A stretch of DNA of 64,000 bases, from NCBI GenBank assembly GCA_036346205.1, contig JARFJB010000821.1, positions 4,034,222-4,098,221 on the forward strand. Direction: 5' to 3'. The notes below the pieces were generated by a model that saw nothing but the letters and a program-made list of their open reading frames with translations, did no database searches and had not been told where the DNA came from. Origin of the DNA: Vesta saturnalis. Lineage: Eukaryota; Arthropoda; Insecta; Coleoptera; Lampyridae. Numbering within the stretch: position 1 is the first letter of the stretch; every line of letters begins with the position of its first letter. Shown here piece after piece: positions 1-10,334 of this stretch. The translations under genes and the position numbers were made by a program.

Positions 1-813
1 ATGAATGATCCAATATTCGACAGTGAATCTGAGATTGTGCCCGCCAATTTACAGCCACAACCGCCTAGACGCACAAGAAGCTTAATACATCTGTACATAC
101 CGACTGAAGATTATAATTATAGTAAAGAAGTTTTTTTTGATAATGAAACTCCGTATACTAGTGACGAAGGCTCGGATTCGTTACTAAGTGCATCAAAATA
201 TCGTCTTCCAAGAGTGGAAAAGGATCTCTCGCTTTTCCACAGTAATATTACCTCTAACACAAGACATATAAAGAAAAGCGAGTCTTTTCATCACAGAGCT
301 AAAGAAGTAAAAAGCTGTCGGCATAACAGTATAAGAGTACAAAGACAGGATTCTCAACAGAAGGCAATGCAGAAAAAGTCAAAAAGTCTAGATCGTATAG
401 ATGATGGTTTAGATGCAATGGTTGATATTATTTTAACAAACCAAAATAAACAAAATGATTTAATAAGACCTCAAAGTGATTCTGGAAACTTTACATCTAA
501 TTTATTTTTAAACAGTAGAAAGGATTTTAAAATTTCGAAATTACCATCGTGTGGTGGTATTCGTCTTGGTGAGGATAAGCAAAAAATCTTTCTACCCTCG
601 AATGCTTACGAACAGCGTTCTTATTTTCCACGATTGCATGATAACAATTTTCAAATAAGAAAAGGCCATAGTAACGCAGGAATGTATTCAGATTTTCAAT
701 TTGTTAAACATACAAGTTCGAGCAATTCAAGAAAAAGTGATATTTCAATTACAAAGACTAGAACACAAAGTCTTCTTGGTAAAGTGACGGATTTACCATC
801 AGGATTGTATTAA
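1..813 (+). CDS. C-terminal part of an unrecognised host-type protein
   Basis: An open frame of 270 codons begins at the first base of the window and ends in TAA. The true start or upstream exons probably lie outside the window, so the ATG at base 1 may be internal. The protein is polar, serine-rich and looks disordered. It has basic RRTR and KKSKSLDR-type patches, an acidic TSDEGSDS patch, and no visible membrane segment or enzyme motif. A short conserved-looking stretch, SLDRIDDGLDAMVDIIL (about residues 129-145), could be a protein-interaction helix. Unlike most of the window, the frame is unbroken. A polyadenylation signal follows 130 bp after the stop. It could be the cytoplasmic tail of a receptor or a scaffold protein. 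I do not recognise the family. Confidence 0.6.
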   Translation: MNDPIFDSESEIVPANLQPQPPRRTRSLIHLYIPTEDYNYSKEVFFDNETPYTSDEGSDSLLSASKYRLPRVEKDLSLFHSNITSNTRHIKKSESFHHRAKEVKSCRHNSIRVQRQDSQQKAMQKKSKSLDRIDDGLDAMVDIILTNQNKQNDLIRPQSDSGNFTSNLFLNSRKDFKISKLPSCGGIRLGEDKQKIFLPSNAYEQRSYFPRLHDNNFQIRKGHSNAGMYSDFQFVKHTSSSNSRKSDISITKTRTQSLLGKVTDLPSGLY

Positions 814-943
814 CTATAGATTTTTTCAATCTAGAATTTATTTTACGTTTGAGTGCAATACATAACGCAATTTATGTTAGTAAAAATGCAATTATGCAAT
901 TTTATTTTATTTATAATGGTGTAAATATAGTACAAAGTAGATA

Positions 944-949
944 AATAAA
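944..949 (+). promoter_or_regulatory. Polyadenylation signal AATAAA
   Basis: A canonical AATAAA lies about 130 bp after the TAA stop of the 1-813 frame, in an AT-rich 3' untranslated stretch. A second candidate lies near 1068. This supports 1-813 being a terminal exon. Confidence 0.5.
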
Positions 950-1137
950 GAGTGTAAATGTACATTTTTAAATTATTGGTAATGTTAGGTTGTTTTTTGA
1001 GTATATTTTATTTGAAGCTCTTTGTAAAACAAAATGTATTTTATGTAGGGATTTTTATATTGCATTTAATAAAAAAAACCGCTGCCAAATTATCTGCCAT
1101 AATGCTTTCTCATATGTGTAAATAAATAACTTCAAAG

Positions 1138-1296
1138 CCCACAATACTTGAATTTGAGTCATATCGATAATTCCCCATTTTTGATGTGCCATTTTGAATT
1201 TTTTAATTTTCACAAATGATTTATTCTTAGCGATCTTAAAAACCCCACTACCCGACTTTCAAAAAAATTTGCACCCTAAAAATTGTGCGCCACTGG
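1138..1296. repeat. Direct duplicate of a ~160-bp AT-rich repeat, copy 1
   Basis: This stretch and 1365-1525 align over nearly their whole length. Both begin CCCACAATAC and share CCATTTTGAATTTTTTAATTTT, the phrase TTAGCGATCTTA and an ending GCGCCA(C/G)TGG. Many substitutions and small indels separate them. There is no coding capacity. It is probably a fragment of a dispersed transposon-derived repeat. Confidence 0.75.
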
Positions 1297-1364
1297 CAGT
1301 TTTTAAATTGTTTTTATTTAGATAATGTTTTACAAATTAACAAAGTAGCAAAATTGATCATTAA

Positions 1365-1525
1365 CCCACAATACCTGAATTCTACTCATATCGGATTTTA
1401 AATACGATAATCCCCCATTTTTGATCCGCCATTTTGAATTTTTTAATTTTGACTAATGATTTACACTTAGCGATCTTAGAAAACCCCCAATACCCGACTT
1501 TCAAACAAATCTGTTGCGCCAGTGG
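1365..1525. repeat. Direct duplicate of a ~160-bp AT-rich repeat, copy 2
   Basis: Second copy of the unit at 1138-1296, same orientation, separated by about 68 bp. The stretch from here to 2620 holds no recognisable gene, only AT-rich sequence and a CACACA/GACACGACAT-type tract near 1730-1850. Confidence 0.75.
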
Positions 1526-2626
1526 TTATTATATATTTTTTTTATTTTGAAATTATATAAAAAACGTATTAGTTTGTTTTTTTATTCACGTAACTTTGAA
1601 ATTTGAAGCAATGAATTTTTTACTGGTTGGATTTTGCTCATTGACATACTTGGCCTAGATTTTATGGCAAAGAATTTTTGTACCTAATTTCATATCGCTA
1701 GCTTTAATCGTTCAAAAGATATCCCGCATACACACAAACAGACACGACATTTTTTTTCTACAAACTTGTTTTTTATCGATAGCTTTGATGTTTCAAAAGA
1801 TATCGTGCATACTCACACACAAGACACGCAATCAGATACGAGATTTTCTTTTGTAAAAATGTGTTTTTCATATTGTTTCGGCCACAAAACGTCGAAAAAT
1901 GTAAAAAATTTAAACCGATTACATAACCTTCTCTTTATACGTACGTATATGAGAAAGCAATAATACAACGTGCATTAATCTTGTAACATATTTGCTTGAA
2001 AACTAATTATGAACTCAGTATGGATCGTCAAATGGGAGTAAGTGAAAGAAAGAGATGAGAAATAGTTGTTTTTGTGCGATCGTTCATTTTTGTCAACTTA
2101 TTGTCACTGTTTTGACAACAGTAGATGGCATTTTCTGTTTAATGAGTCTAACTGAACGGTAAGTAATTTACTTAACGTTCATCGAACAGTAAGTGAAATT
2201 CTTAGTTTACTGAAACACCTGCCAGAGTTTTGGGTATAGTATTATTTATTAATATTAAAATTAAATGTACAATTGTTACAATTGGAAATGGTAATACCGC
2301 CCGTTTCAAGAAGACTTGCATTCACAGAATGTATTGCTTGTTGAGACGTAGAAGCCACTGGTTCTAACACTTTGTCATCATGCAGAATTTTGTCGCCTTA
2401 ATTAGCAGAATTTCTGACACAATTATTTTACAACTGTCACATTAACATTCAGGTTACTAAGGAAACAATACATACGCTTGTGGCTCGGCTTGTGGTCATC
2501 TTTTAAGCAATTTTGAGATAAAATAAAATGTGTTTTGCGTACATTTTGCCATCAAGTGTATTGTTGATCCCACAAAAATAGCATAAGCATTTCGAACAGT
2601 AAGAAGTTTAACGATCTCCTCCAATA

Positions 2627-2655
2627 TTGGCGACTGAGCGAAGCGAAGTCGCCAA
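2627..2655. repeat. Perfect 9-bp hairpin
   Basis: TTGGCGACT and AGTCGCCAA form a perfect 9-bp stem around an 11-base loop. It lies about 200 bp upstream of the Penelope-like coding fragment and may be part of that element's noncoding structure. Confidence 0.6.
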
Positions 2656-2763
2656 ACATTATCGTCGATCGGTGAACTGTCCTTACTGTTCTTAATACTT
2701 AATATACTATTGTGTAACTAATGCAAAAAGTGTATATTTGTTGCACGATGCATGAAGTTTGCA

Positions 2764-2784
2764 GCTCTAGACGAAGTCGAGAGC
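2764..2784. repeat. 9-bp hairpin with GAA loop
   Basis: GCTCTAGAC and GTCGAGAGC pair with one mismatch around a GAA loop. It shares the GACGAAGTC-like core with the hairpin at 2627-2655 and lies just before the Penelope-like coding fragment. Confidence 0.5.
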
Positions 2785-2822
2785 TTCAGCAGCCTAAGCT
2801 GTGACGTCACGAGAGGCGAATA

Positions 2823-3259
2823 TTTTCGAAACTTTTCCAAAAAATCATCTTTGTGTGTAACAAAAGAAAAATTAAAGAACATTTAAGATCACCTAAAGAT
2901 GTGTCAAACCCTTTGTCATGTTCCGGAGTGTATAAGTTATCTTGTTCATGTGGAAAAGTATACATCGGAACCACAAAACGTAGCTTTAATACAAGACGCA
3001 AAGAACATATGAGATTTTGTAGATTGGGTCAACCAGAGAGGTCTGCTGTGGCTGACCATGCCCTCAATAACCTAAATCATGACATTCAATTTGACAATAT
3101 GGAAATATTGTCAAGACAAACTCATTATTATGTCGTTTGCAACGTGAAGCTATTGAAATATATAAACACCCGAATAATTTTAATAGACAAGAAGAAAATC
3201 TCCGTTTAAATAGGTTTTGGCATCTTATAATTAAAAAGAAGCATAATGATAAGTCTTAA
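2823..3259 (+). pseudogene. Penelope-like retroelement, GIY-YIG endonuclease end
   Basis: The translated frame contains GVYKLSCSCGKVYIGTTKR followed by a run with RRKEHM. This is the GIY-YIG nuclease signature found at the C-terminus of Penelope-like retroelements, which nicks target DNA for reverse transcription. The upstream reverse transcriptase is absent, so the copy is 5'-truncated. Around base 3130 the reading frame shifts. The continuation in the new frame (REAIEIYKHPNNFNRQEENL) is also typical of Penelope C-termini and runs to the TAA at 3257-3259. The first ATG is missing and the frame is open upstream, as expected of a fragment. The assignment is secure at family level and the copy is dead. 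Confidence 0.9.
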
Positions 3260-3850
3260 TTTTGATTTTAATTTTAGTTTTTGGTATGTCTAGGTTTTTT
3301 GCTGTGTTTTTCTTAGACCTTGAAGCAAATGCTTTACCAATTATATGTTAAATTACCACAGCACTATAATTTAACATAAGTAGTTGAAAATAAATTAAAA
3401 TTAAAAATTACAAAGAACGGTCTGCATTGTGCTTTTCATTGTTAATAACACTTCCCATTATTGATAAAGATATCTCTTTGTTAGATTTAACTGGGTTATT
3501 TTATTTGATGTAATGTTTGGATTTGTGAATGCTTCTATCATTTTCAAATTGAAGTTTTTCACAACTTTACACTTACATCATAACTCGATTAAATTTTGTT
3601 AAATGTGTTTTTTGGCTGACAAATTTCATTGTTAGCTTTCGTCGTAGAGAGTGTTCTGGTTTGTCATCTTTGAGGCAGTTTAACAATATTTAATTTTTAT
3701 GACCTAGTTATTCTTTACTAAAATTTTATAGTTGGCTTTATACGTTTCTCAAACTGTTATATTAATAGCAGGCTTATGTTTATGTTTTAATTTTTCAAAT
3801 TTGACAAAATTGTTCACAACATCTTTATCAATTTTTAACAAACATTACTA
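3260..3850. other. Probable 3' noncoding part of the Penelope-like element
   Basis: AT-rich, no open frame of note. It lies between the GIY-YIG fragment and the hammerhead-like motif, and I read it as 3' noncoding sequence of the same retroelement. The exact end of the element is not visible. Confidence 0.35.
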
Positions 3851-3883
3851 CTGACGAAGATAACTGTAAGCGTTATCGAAACG
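3851..3883 (+). ncRNA. Hammerhead-ribozyme-like motif
   Basis: CTGACGA (fits the hammerhead core CUGANGA) is followed by GATAAC, a 7-base loop, GTTATC and GAAAC. This gives a perfect 6-bp stem II next to the GAAA box. Penelope-like elements are known to carry hammerhead motifs in their terminal repeats, and this lies in the likely 3' region of one. Against it, one extra A sits between the CUGANGA box and stem II, and I could not define stems I and III or the cleavage site. Confidence 0.45.
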
Positions 3884-4040
3884 TTTAGATTGTATAATTT
3901 AAAGTACACCATTAAAAAACCCCAAAAAAGATAAGTATTTTATTATGAGTGTTAATGGTGAAAGTTTACATTTTCATAAAAATACTTCTGTATAGGTGTA
4001 CTTTTATTTAGTCTAAAACTGCACCACAGTGTTATTTGCA

Positions 4041-4043
<3 letters not shown>

Positions 4044-4089
<46 letters not shown>
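4044..4089. repeat. (TA)n microsatellite
   Basis: Uninterrupted TA dinucleotides for about 46 bp, just upstream of the THAP-domain coding start. Confidence 0.95.
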
Positions 4090-4091
<2 letters not shown>

Positions 4092-4117
4092 TATATGTGC
4101 ATGTTTCAGAAACAGAA

Positions 4118-5557
4118 ATGGTAATGTGTTTTGTTCCTATGTGCAAGCATTACAGTGAGCAAAAAACATGCAGGTTTTTAACCTTTCCTGTAAACCCAAA
4201 GGAGAGCAAGAAATGGGTAGATTTAATAAGGTATGTTAAAGTGAAACTATATTACAAGTATTTTATAGTTAATAAAAATTCTGGTTTCATAGACGAGCAG
4301 ATTGAGAGCCCTCAAAGTATTCGTTGGTGTGTAGTTGCCATTTTAAAAATGGTGAGAGAAAAAATGGCCCAACTCTCTTGGAGCATAATTTGAAAAGAAG
4401 ACTTGAATTTAGTTCACCAGAAAAACGGTTAGTAATTTACTAAAAATGATACTTAATTTTAAGGTTTATTACTTCTAGTACAACGACTAGCAAGCACGGA
4501 CAGGAGCCTGTAAGTATTGAATGTGAAGGCATGCCGGAACAAGATCCCATGCCTGAAACATCTCAGACCATTGAAAATAGTGTTGCTAACACTACCGGAG
4601 CTGCGATTGAAGCAGAAAATTACTTTCTAAAGCAAGACGTTGTCACTTTAAGTAAACAGCTAGAAAATTTGAAAGTGTCATTTAGTTATGATCATATAAA
4701 AAAACGATGCCAATGTATTAATGTACACTGGCATACCAACGGCAGCTATTTTTGAATTGTTTAACACAATGGAAAAATTCAAATTAACATATTATTCACA
4801 GTGGAATGTAGAAAGAATTTCAAAAATAGATCAGTGTTTGTTAACATTGATGAAATTATGATTAAACTTGCCCCATGAAGATTTAGCAATTAGATTCAAC
4901 TGTAGCAGGGCAACGGTTACCAATATTTTTATGACTTGGGTGTCTGCATTACACGAAGTTCTATTTAAACAGTCGATGGCAACCATACCATCAAGAAAAA
5001 AAATCAGAGTTGCCTGCCATCTGCATTTTTGAAATTTCCACACTGTAGAATAATATTGGACTGTACTGAATTACATACAGCTGTACCGAAGAATTTTGAG
5101 AAGCAGCGCTTAACATACAGCTCGTGTAAGCATTGCAACACATGGAAAGTGCTTGTAGGTGTTGCTCCGAACGGTGTAGTAACCTACATTAGTGAAGTTT
5201 ACCCATGGTCTTTGTCAGATAAGAAAATTGTCCAATATTGTGGTATCCATAACAAAATGTGTTCAGGCGACATGATTTTAGCTGATAAGGGACATGTTAC
5301 CTGAAGGAGTAACCTTAAATATTCCACCTTTTTTAAGCACTCCTCAGTTCACCGATAAGCAAGTATTTGAAACACAACAATTGCAAAGGCAAGGTTCCAT
5401 GTAGAGAGGGCTATTGGCAGGATTAAGTGTTAACAATATTTTAGATCGCATACCACAGACATTAATTGCACACACTTCCACTATTTTCCAAGTATGTGGA
5501 GCATTAACAAATTGGCAGTACCCATTAATAAAAGAAGTAGAGGAATACTATAACTAA
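4118..5557 (+). pseudogene. ISL2EU-type transposase: THAP zinc finger plus DDE_4 nuclease
   Basis: The first exon (ATG at 4118) encodes a THAP zinc finger: MVMCFVPMCKHYSEQ, then RFLTFP and KKWVDLIR. A splice donor follows near 4230. The second half of the THAP domain (VCSCHF) follows in a later segment with an in-frame stop. After a further linker exon comes the catalytic part in shifting frames: a helix-turn-helix region, then RIILDCTELH (first Asp), ILADKGH (second Asp) and RFHVERAIGRIK (Glu), ending at TAA 5555-5557. This is the DDE_4 (HARBI1-like) fold. THAP plus DDE_4 next to a YqaJ nuclease gene is the known layout of ISL2EU DNA transposons. At least two stops and three frameshifts make this copy inactive. 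The right-hand neighbour is the convergent YqaJ gene. Confidence 0.85.
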
Positions 5558-5695
5558 TTTGTTTGTTACCTAATAAAAAATGTGCTGAGCTTTTCAACTG
5601 TTTTATTAAAAATAAACATCACATCTACAATTTAATAATGCACGTTTAGGGATTAAAATGTAATTTCATCTTTGAATAAACAACATTTTTTATGA

Positions 5696-6290
5696 CTATT
5701 TTACATTATATATATTTTCGATTAATTTAGGTATGTATTGGTTTACATAGAAACTTTGAAGAATTGTTACGTTACTGGCCCATGACAAATCTTTTTTAAT
5801 AATTGCAATAACACTTCCTTTAAGAGTCCATATTATTAAATAACATTGAAATCGATTTAAAATATATGAGACCTTGAATTTGATCATAGTAATGATGTTG
5901 CTTATTGATGTGCAATTCACCATCATATTTAAAATAAATGATATAGCTTTTTGTATTTTTTAATTTTTCTCGTAAATCGTCATTTTGATGAGAGTATGGA
6001 CACTTTACTTCTACTATGCAGTCCTCTCCTACCAAACAATCAGGACTGCCTCCTAAAAATCCAGTTGGAGTCAACCACAATTCTGTTGGAAGCACGTTGA
6101 CGTTGGAAGCCGCGGTAAAGTTTTCAATTGCAACACTTTCGTGAGTTCTGCCCCTTTGAATTGCTTTCACCCCGTCCAAGTTATATATGCCTGAAATAAA
6201 AGCATTTTTTAATTCCTCCTATTACATGGAATTTATTCATTTTAATAAATTCTATGTAAATATTAATATTGCTTACCAGTAAGATTTCTG
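5696..6290 (-). pseudogene. YqaJ-type nuclease of ISL2EU, C-terminal part
   Basis: Minus-strand translation gives GRTHESVAIENF, then GFLGGSPDCLVG and CIVEVKCPYSHQN. This is the PD-(D/E)XK core of YqaJ-like recombinase/exonuclease proteins. A frameshift near 5890 moves the reading to a second frame that continues CYLIIWTLKGSVIAIIKKD and IPKLIENIY before a stop at about 5696. An intron boundary is visible: the coding resumes after TTTCAG near 6190, and a GT donor lies in ACTGGTAAGC near 6280. The exon 5' to this is cut by the DD41D transposon that begins at 6293. It is convergent with the THAP/DDE transposase. YqaJ proteins are the second gene of ISL2EU elements, and their role in transposition is not established. 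Confidence 0.85.
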
Positions 6291-6292
6291 TA

Positions 6293-7151
6293 CAGGGTTT
6301 TCCACGGTAGGCGTTCGTTAGAAGTTTATGTGGTTAGAAACAATTTAGAAATCTGAATTTTTGGAGTTAAGGGTTATTTAAGATTCTCTTTCATTCTAAA
6401 ATATTTTCAAGGTCATGTTCCTTCCGGTTATACCGGAAGTCGCCACTAACTTCCTTATTTTAAATGGAACACCCTGTATATTATTTTATTTTTGGATTCT
6501 TGACAAAATTTTAGGATAAGTCTTATAAGGGTTTCCTATACCTTTTTTCAACTGTTTCTTAGATATCTTGATTTTTTCAAAAATTTTGAAAGATGTAACC
6601 CTATTTTCAACACTGCTTGTCTTACTTATTTTTGACTGATGGAAAGTGCTTCTGGAGTAGACGGAAGCATAAGAACTATACTTTTGAAATACTCATTGAC
6701 AATTGATTTATTGCATACATGGTGTTCAAAATTTGATGAACTATTAAACAATTTTCAAAGTTGAAAAACTTTGTTAATTCAAATGTGACACCCTGTATAT
6801 TATTGGATGAATAGATGCAGCATTTAGTTATGCATCGTTTGGCTATAACATTACCTATACCTATTATCGACAATTTTCTTGTTAATTAATATTTTCTACT
6901 TTAATGTGATTTTTGACAGAAACTGAAATGTTTTTCAAAAATAAAATGAAGTTAATTCAAACTACACAAATTCTATTTTATTAAAACAATGAAATAAAAC
7001 AAGAAGATAACAAAATTGAGAGCATAATAACAAATGAAAAACATAAAACAATTATTTGAGCATAACTAGAAGAAAAGTGATAAAAAAGATAAAATGAATC
7101 ATTACAAATGTTCCACATGACCGCCAATTTGATTTAAGCATTTTATAACTC
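6293..7151. repeat. Left terminal inverted repeat of DD41D copy 1
   Basis: This matches 8223-8964 in inverted orientation over almost its full length. It is longer than the right arm mainly because the right arm lacks a block of about 110 bp corresponding to roughly 6480-6590. Its inner end contains the inverted copy of the transposase C-terminal codons. Confidence 0.9.
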
Positions 7152-7316
7152 GTATAACTCCGTATTTTTTTATAAAAGCCGATAAAATTCCAAAACTGCA
7201 ATCTAGTGAGCCTTGATTTTGACACGCATTAAAACATTGTTGTTGATTTAATGTCAATTAGTACAATTTAAGTGATTTTGTAATTTTTTATGTATTTTTT
7301 TTAAGTACTGTTTATA

Positions 7317-8272
7317 ATGGAATGTATTCAAGAATAACAATATGGAAAATTTGCAAGAATTGAAGCTCGATTTATTGCAACTGGAAGTGTAAGGACAACT
7401 CGAACGCATTTAAAGCCAATAATAGATAATGAAGTTAACGAGGTGAACGTGTTAGCTTATTTTCACGCTTATCCACGAACTTCAATTACAGCAGCTGCAC
7501 TGGATTTGGATATTTCACAAACATCAATCCACAGAATATTAAAGAAGTATAAAATGCATCCTTTTTCGGTAATAGCTGTGCAAGAATTACATCTTGGTGA
7601 TCAGGCACGACGAGTTAACTTTTGTGAATTTATTCTGGTACAAATGACCGAGTATCCGAGCTTTCTTCACAACATTATTTGGACCGATGAATCAAAATTC
7701 AGTAGAGAAGGAATTTTCAATCGCCGAAATAATCACTACTGGGCACAAGATAATCCTAACGTAACAAGAGAACGTAATCACCAGTTCCAATTTAGTTTTA
7801 ACGTTTTTTGTTTAGTTATGGATAATAGAGTGGCATATCAAGTGTACGATGAAAATTTGAATGGGGCGAGATATCTTGAAATTCTCCGTGGATTTGTTAT
7901 GGATTTTCTAAATACTATACCTGCATGTGACAGGGCAAACAGTTGGTATCAACTGGATGGTGCTCCCGCACATTCCACTATAGCTGTACGCCAACAGTTG
8001 ACATTGATGTTTGAAGATCGGTGGATTGGCCCACACGGACCTTGGAACTGGCCACCGAGATCACCCGATTTGACGCCCCTGGACTCTGGGGCCGTATAAA
8101 AGAATTAGTGTACTCTAGGCCAGTTCAAACTAGAGAGGAATTGCTAAATCGTGTTCACAATGCATTCAATAGTATGTGTCCACACGAAATTCGGCGATCT
8201 ATTTCGCAAGGAGTATATGATAGAGTTATAAAATGCTTAAATCAAATTGGCGGTCATGTGGAACATTTGTAA
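7317..8272 (+). pseudogene. DD41D Tc1/mariner-family transposase (copy 1), broken
   Basis: The probable start ATG is 7317 (in frame with the long open stretch from 7443), but codon 7 is TAA (7335-7337). The helix-turn-helix region includes ALDLDISQTSIHRILKKY. The catalytic domain has WTDESKF (first Asp) and YQLDGAPAH (second Asp). The third acidic residue is the Asp of RSPDLTPLD, with 41 residues between the second and third by my count, hence DD41D, as in rosa/VISITOR-type families. Just after this Asp the frame breaks near 8085, apparently by a loss of about 7 nt in the usual FFLWG motif. The rest (GRIKELVY to GGHVEHL) follows in another frame. The C-terminal codons lie inside the right inverted repeat. 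Confidence 0.9.
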
Positions 8273-8964
8273 TGATTCATTCCAAATAATTGTTTTATGT
8301 TTTTCATTTGTTATTATGCTCTCAATTTTGTTATCTTCTTGTTTTATTTCATTGTTTTAATAAAATAGAATTTGTGTAGTTTGAATTAAGTTCATTTTAT
8401 TTTGGAAAAACATTTCAGTTTCTGTCAAAAATCACATTAAAGTAGAAAATATTAATTAACAAGAAAATTGTCGATAATAGGTATAGGTAATGTTATAGCC
8501 AAACGATGCATAACTAAATGCTGCATCTATTCATCCAATAATATACAGGGTGTCACATTTGAATTAACAAAGTTTTTCAACTTTGAAAATTGTTTAATAG
8601 TTCATCAAATTTTGAACACCATGTATGCAATAAATCAATTGTCAATGAGTATTTCAAAAGTATAGTTCTTATGCTTCTGTCTACTCCAGAAGCACTTTCC
8701 ATCAGTCAAAAATAAGTAAGACAAGCAGTGTTGAAAATAGGGTTACATCTTTCAAAATTTTTGAAAAATAAAATAATATAGAGGGTGTTCCATTTAAAAT
8801 AAGGAAGTTAGTGGCGACTTCCGGTATAACCGGAAGTAACATGACCTTGAAAATATTTTAGAATAAAAGAGAATCTTAAATAACCCTTAAGTCCAAAAAT
8901 TCAGATTTCTAAATTGTTTCTAACCACATAAACTTCTAACGAACGCCTACCGTGGAAAACCCTG
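8223..8964. repeat. Right terminal inverted repeat of DD41D copy 1
   Basis: Inverted partner of 6293-7151. It starts inside the transposase coding end (GAGTTATAAAATGC) and runs to the CCACGGTAGG-type tip. A short open frame here (8468-8665) is duplicated exactly in the left arm and is only a shadow of the repeat. Confidence 0.9.
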
Positions 8965-8966
8965 TA

Positions 8967-9790
8967 TATTGAATCAGGAAAGCGATTCTTCCGGCACGCT
9001 GATAAAACGGGGCCAAAATTGCTTGCTGTCAAGCGATGTTTTCGTGCAAGAAGCCAGTTTTCATTTTTGTGCTGGTCTAGTTTTATGTACGACATCCATT
9101 ATTGTGGAATCACTTACAGCACACTTTTGTCTTAGGTAATCTGCTTTGTTGTCTGCAGAAAAGAATTCGTTTGTACATATAATTTCTGCTGCATTTGGCA
9201 CTAACAACCCTCCAGCCTCATTAGGTTCTTTCTGCAAATGCCAAGTAAATCCAATCGTTGAACCAAAATTATTTAACTGGCCACGTAGCTCTTGTAGTTC
9301 ATCTTTGGTCACTTTTCTGTCGATGACATAGTATGGTTTCTTCGGGTACATCTCATTCGTAAGTAATGATTTGCTCAGATTTAGATTTTGTTGTGTTGCG
9401 CCAAGTACAATGCTTGTCTGTTATAGAGATATTGTAGTGTGCAAAAAGCAAAAGAGCTGCTATATGGTGGCACTTTATACCTTTAGGGCAAGAACATTGT
9501 GCTGAAGATATGTCTTCAGACTTGTCTAATGAAATCTATAAAAAGTTAAATTAAAGATAAATTACTACATTGATGCAGCATTCTTACCTCAACTTTATAC
9601 ACACTATTTTTCATGCTAGCATGTACATTTCCCCGAATTAACATTAATTCGGCATCAAACTCCATGTTCTCAACATGGCCCGATTCCAAAGCATTCTCAC
9701 CCTTGGTAAATGCTTTATTATCTTCGCCAAAGAAACACACAATCTTGGCTAGCTTCAAAACATATTTTGTAGCCATTGGATTCAAACATC
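8967..9790 (-). pseudogene. SWIM/YqaJ gene of ISL2EU, N-terminal part
   Basis: Minus-strand exons carry the upstream half of the nuclease gene. 9590-9785 encodes ...AELMLIRGNVHASMKNSVYKVEV and ends at a GAG|GTAAGA donor. After a short intron, 9532-9420 encodes a SWIM-type zinc finger, CSCPKGIKCHHIAALLLFAH. The next block (9351-9061) contains YPKKPYYVIDRKVTKDELQEL, and then LARKHRLTASNFGPVL, the start of the YqaJ domain. A stop after PAQK near 9063 needs a frame change to continue. The gene then runs into the DD41D insertion at 8966 and continues at 6290. SWIM fingers next to YqaJ domains are common in these transposon proteins. The copy is dead. Confidence 0.85.
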
Positions 9791-9799
9791 AACTGAAAA

Positions 9800-10245
9800 T
9801 GTTAATAACCATAAAATAAGTAAAGTAACAACATAACCTCAACTTACTTTGCACTTACTTCACCAACGATTTGAAATTTTATTAAATATAAAGTTTCTAA
9901 ATTTTCACTAATTATTGTCTCTTATTAGCGTATATGAACACTTAAACACTTATTTCGTTAATAAAACAACTAAAGCACCCTCTAAATTTTCTCTTACGGC
10001 ACTTTATACACAAAGATTGTTTGTTTGGAAAGGTTTCGAAAACATCCGCCCCTCATGACATCACACTTACGTTCTCTACACAAATATGGCTTTTGCACAT
10101 ATTACACACAACATTTTTTCTACGATAGAATTAAATTTGTTTTTATTTCAAAGTTTATTGAAGAGTATTTTACAATAGAAATATTACTAATTCTTAGAAT
10201 CGTTCTAACAATAACATGAACAGTTTAAAGCAACTAGTTATTTAC
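9800..10245. other. No gene seen; probable right end of the ISL2EU relic
   Basis: AT-rich. I could not find terminal inverted repeats that match the region left of 4118, so the ends of the ISL2EU element remain undefined. Confidence 0.4.
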
Positions 10246-10334
10246 TTATTATAAGTTTTTATTATGAACGAATAAGTTCAAGGTAAATATGTAATTAAAA
10301 ATTATTAATTTTATTAAATACATAAATAAAAGTT

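Larger units (their letters stand above)
6293..8964 (+). mobile_element. DD41D Tc1/mariner-type transposon with long terminal inverted repeats (copy 1)
   Basis: The element starts CAGGGTTTTCCACGG and ends with its exact reverse complement, flanked by a TA target duplication (6291-6292 and 8965-8966). The length is 2672 bp. The inverted repeats are unusually long (about 859 and 742 bp). A decayed IS630/Tc1-mariner transposase lies between them. The insertion splits an exon of the YqaJ gene. Removing the element plus one TA rejoins the codons of that exon (the frame reads ...FPDSIY then RNLTG), which proves a nested insertion. Confidence 0.95.

Noticed and set aside
2041..2640. Possible ancient coding region upstream of the Penelope-like fragment
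   Set aside because: No reverse-transcriptase motif could be read in any frame.
4057..4072. Open frames on both strands through TA runs (3952-4146, 23415-23627, 58682-58958)
   Set aside because: Their translations are runs of I and Y from TA dinucleotides; they are microsatellite shadows.
6676..6873. 65-codon frame identical to 8468-8665 on the other strand
   Set aside because: Both are in the inverted repeats of DD41D copy 1, so the identity reflects the repeat and not a gene.
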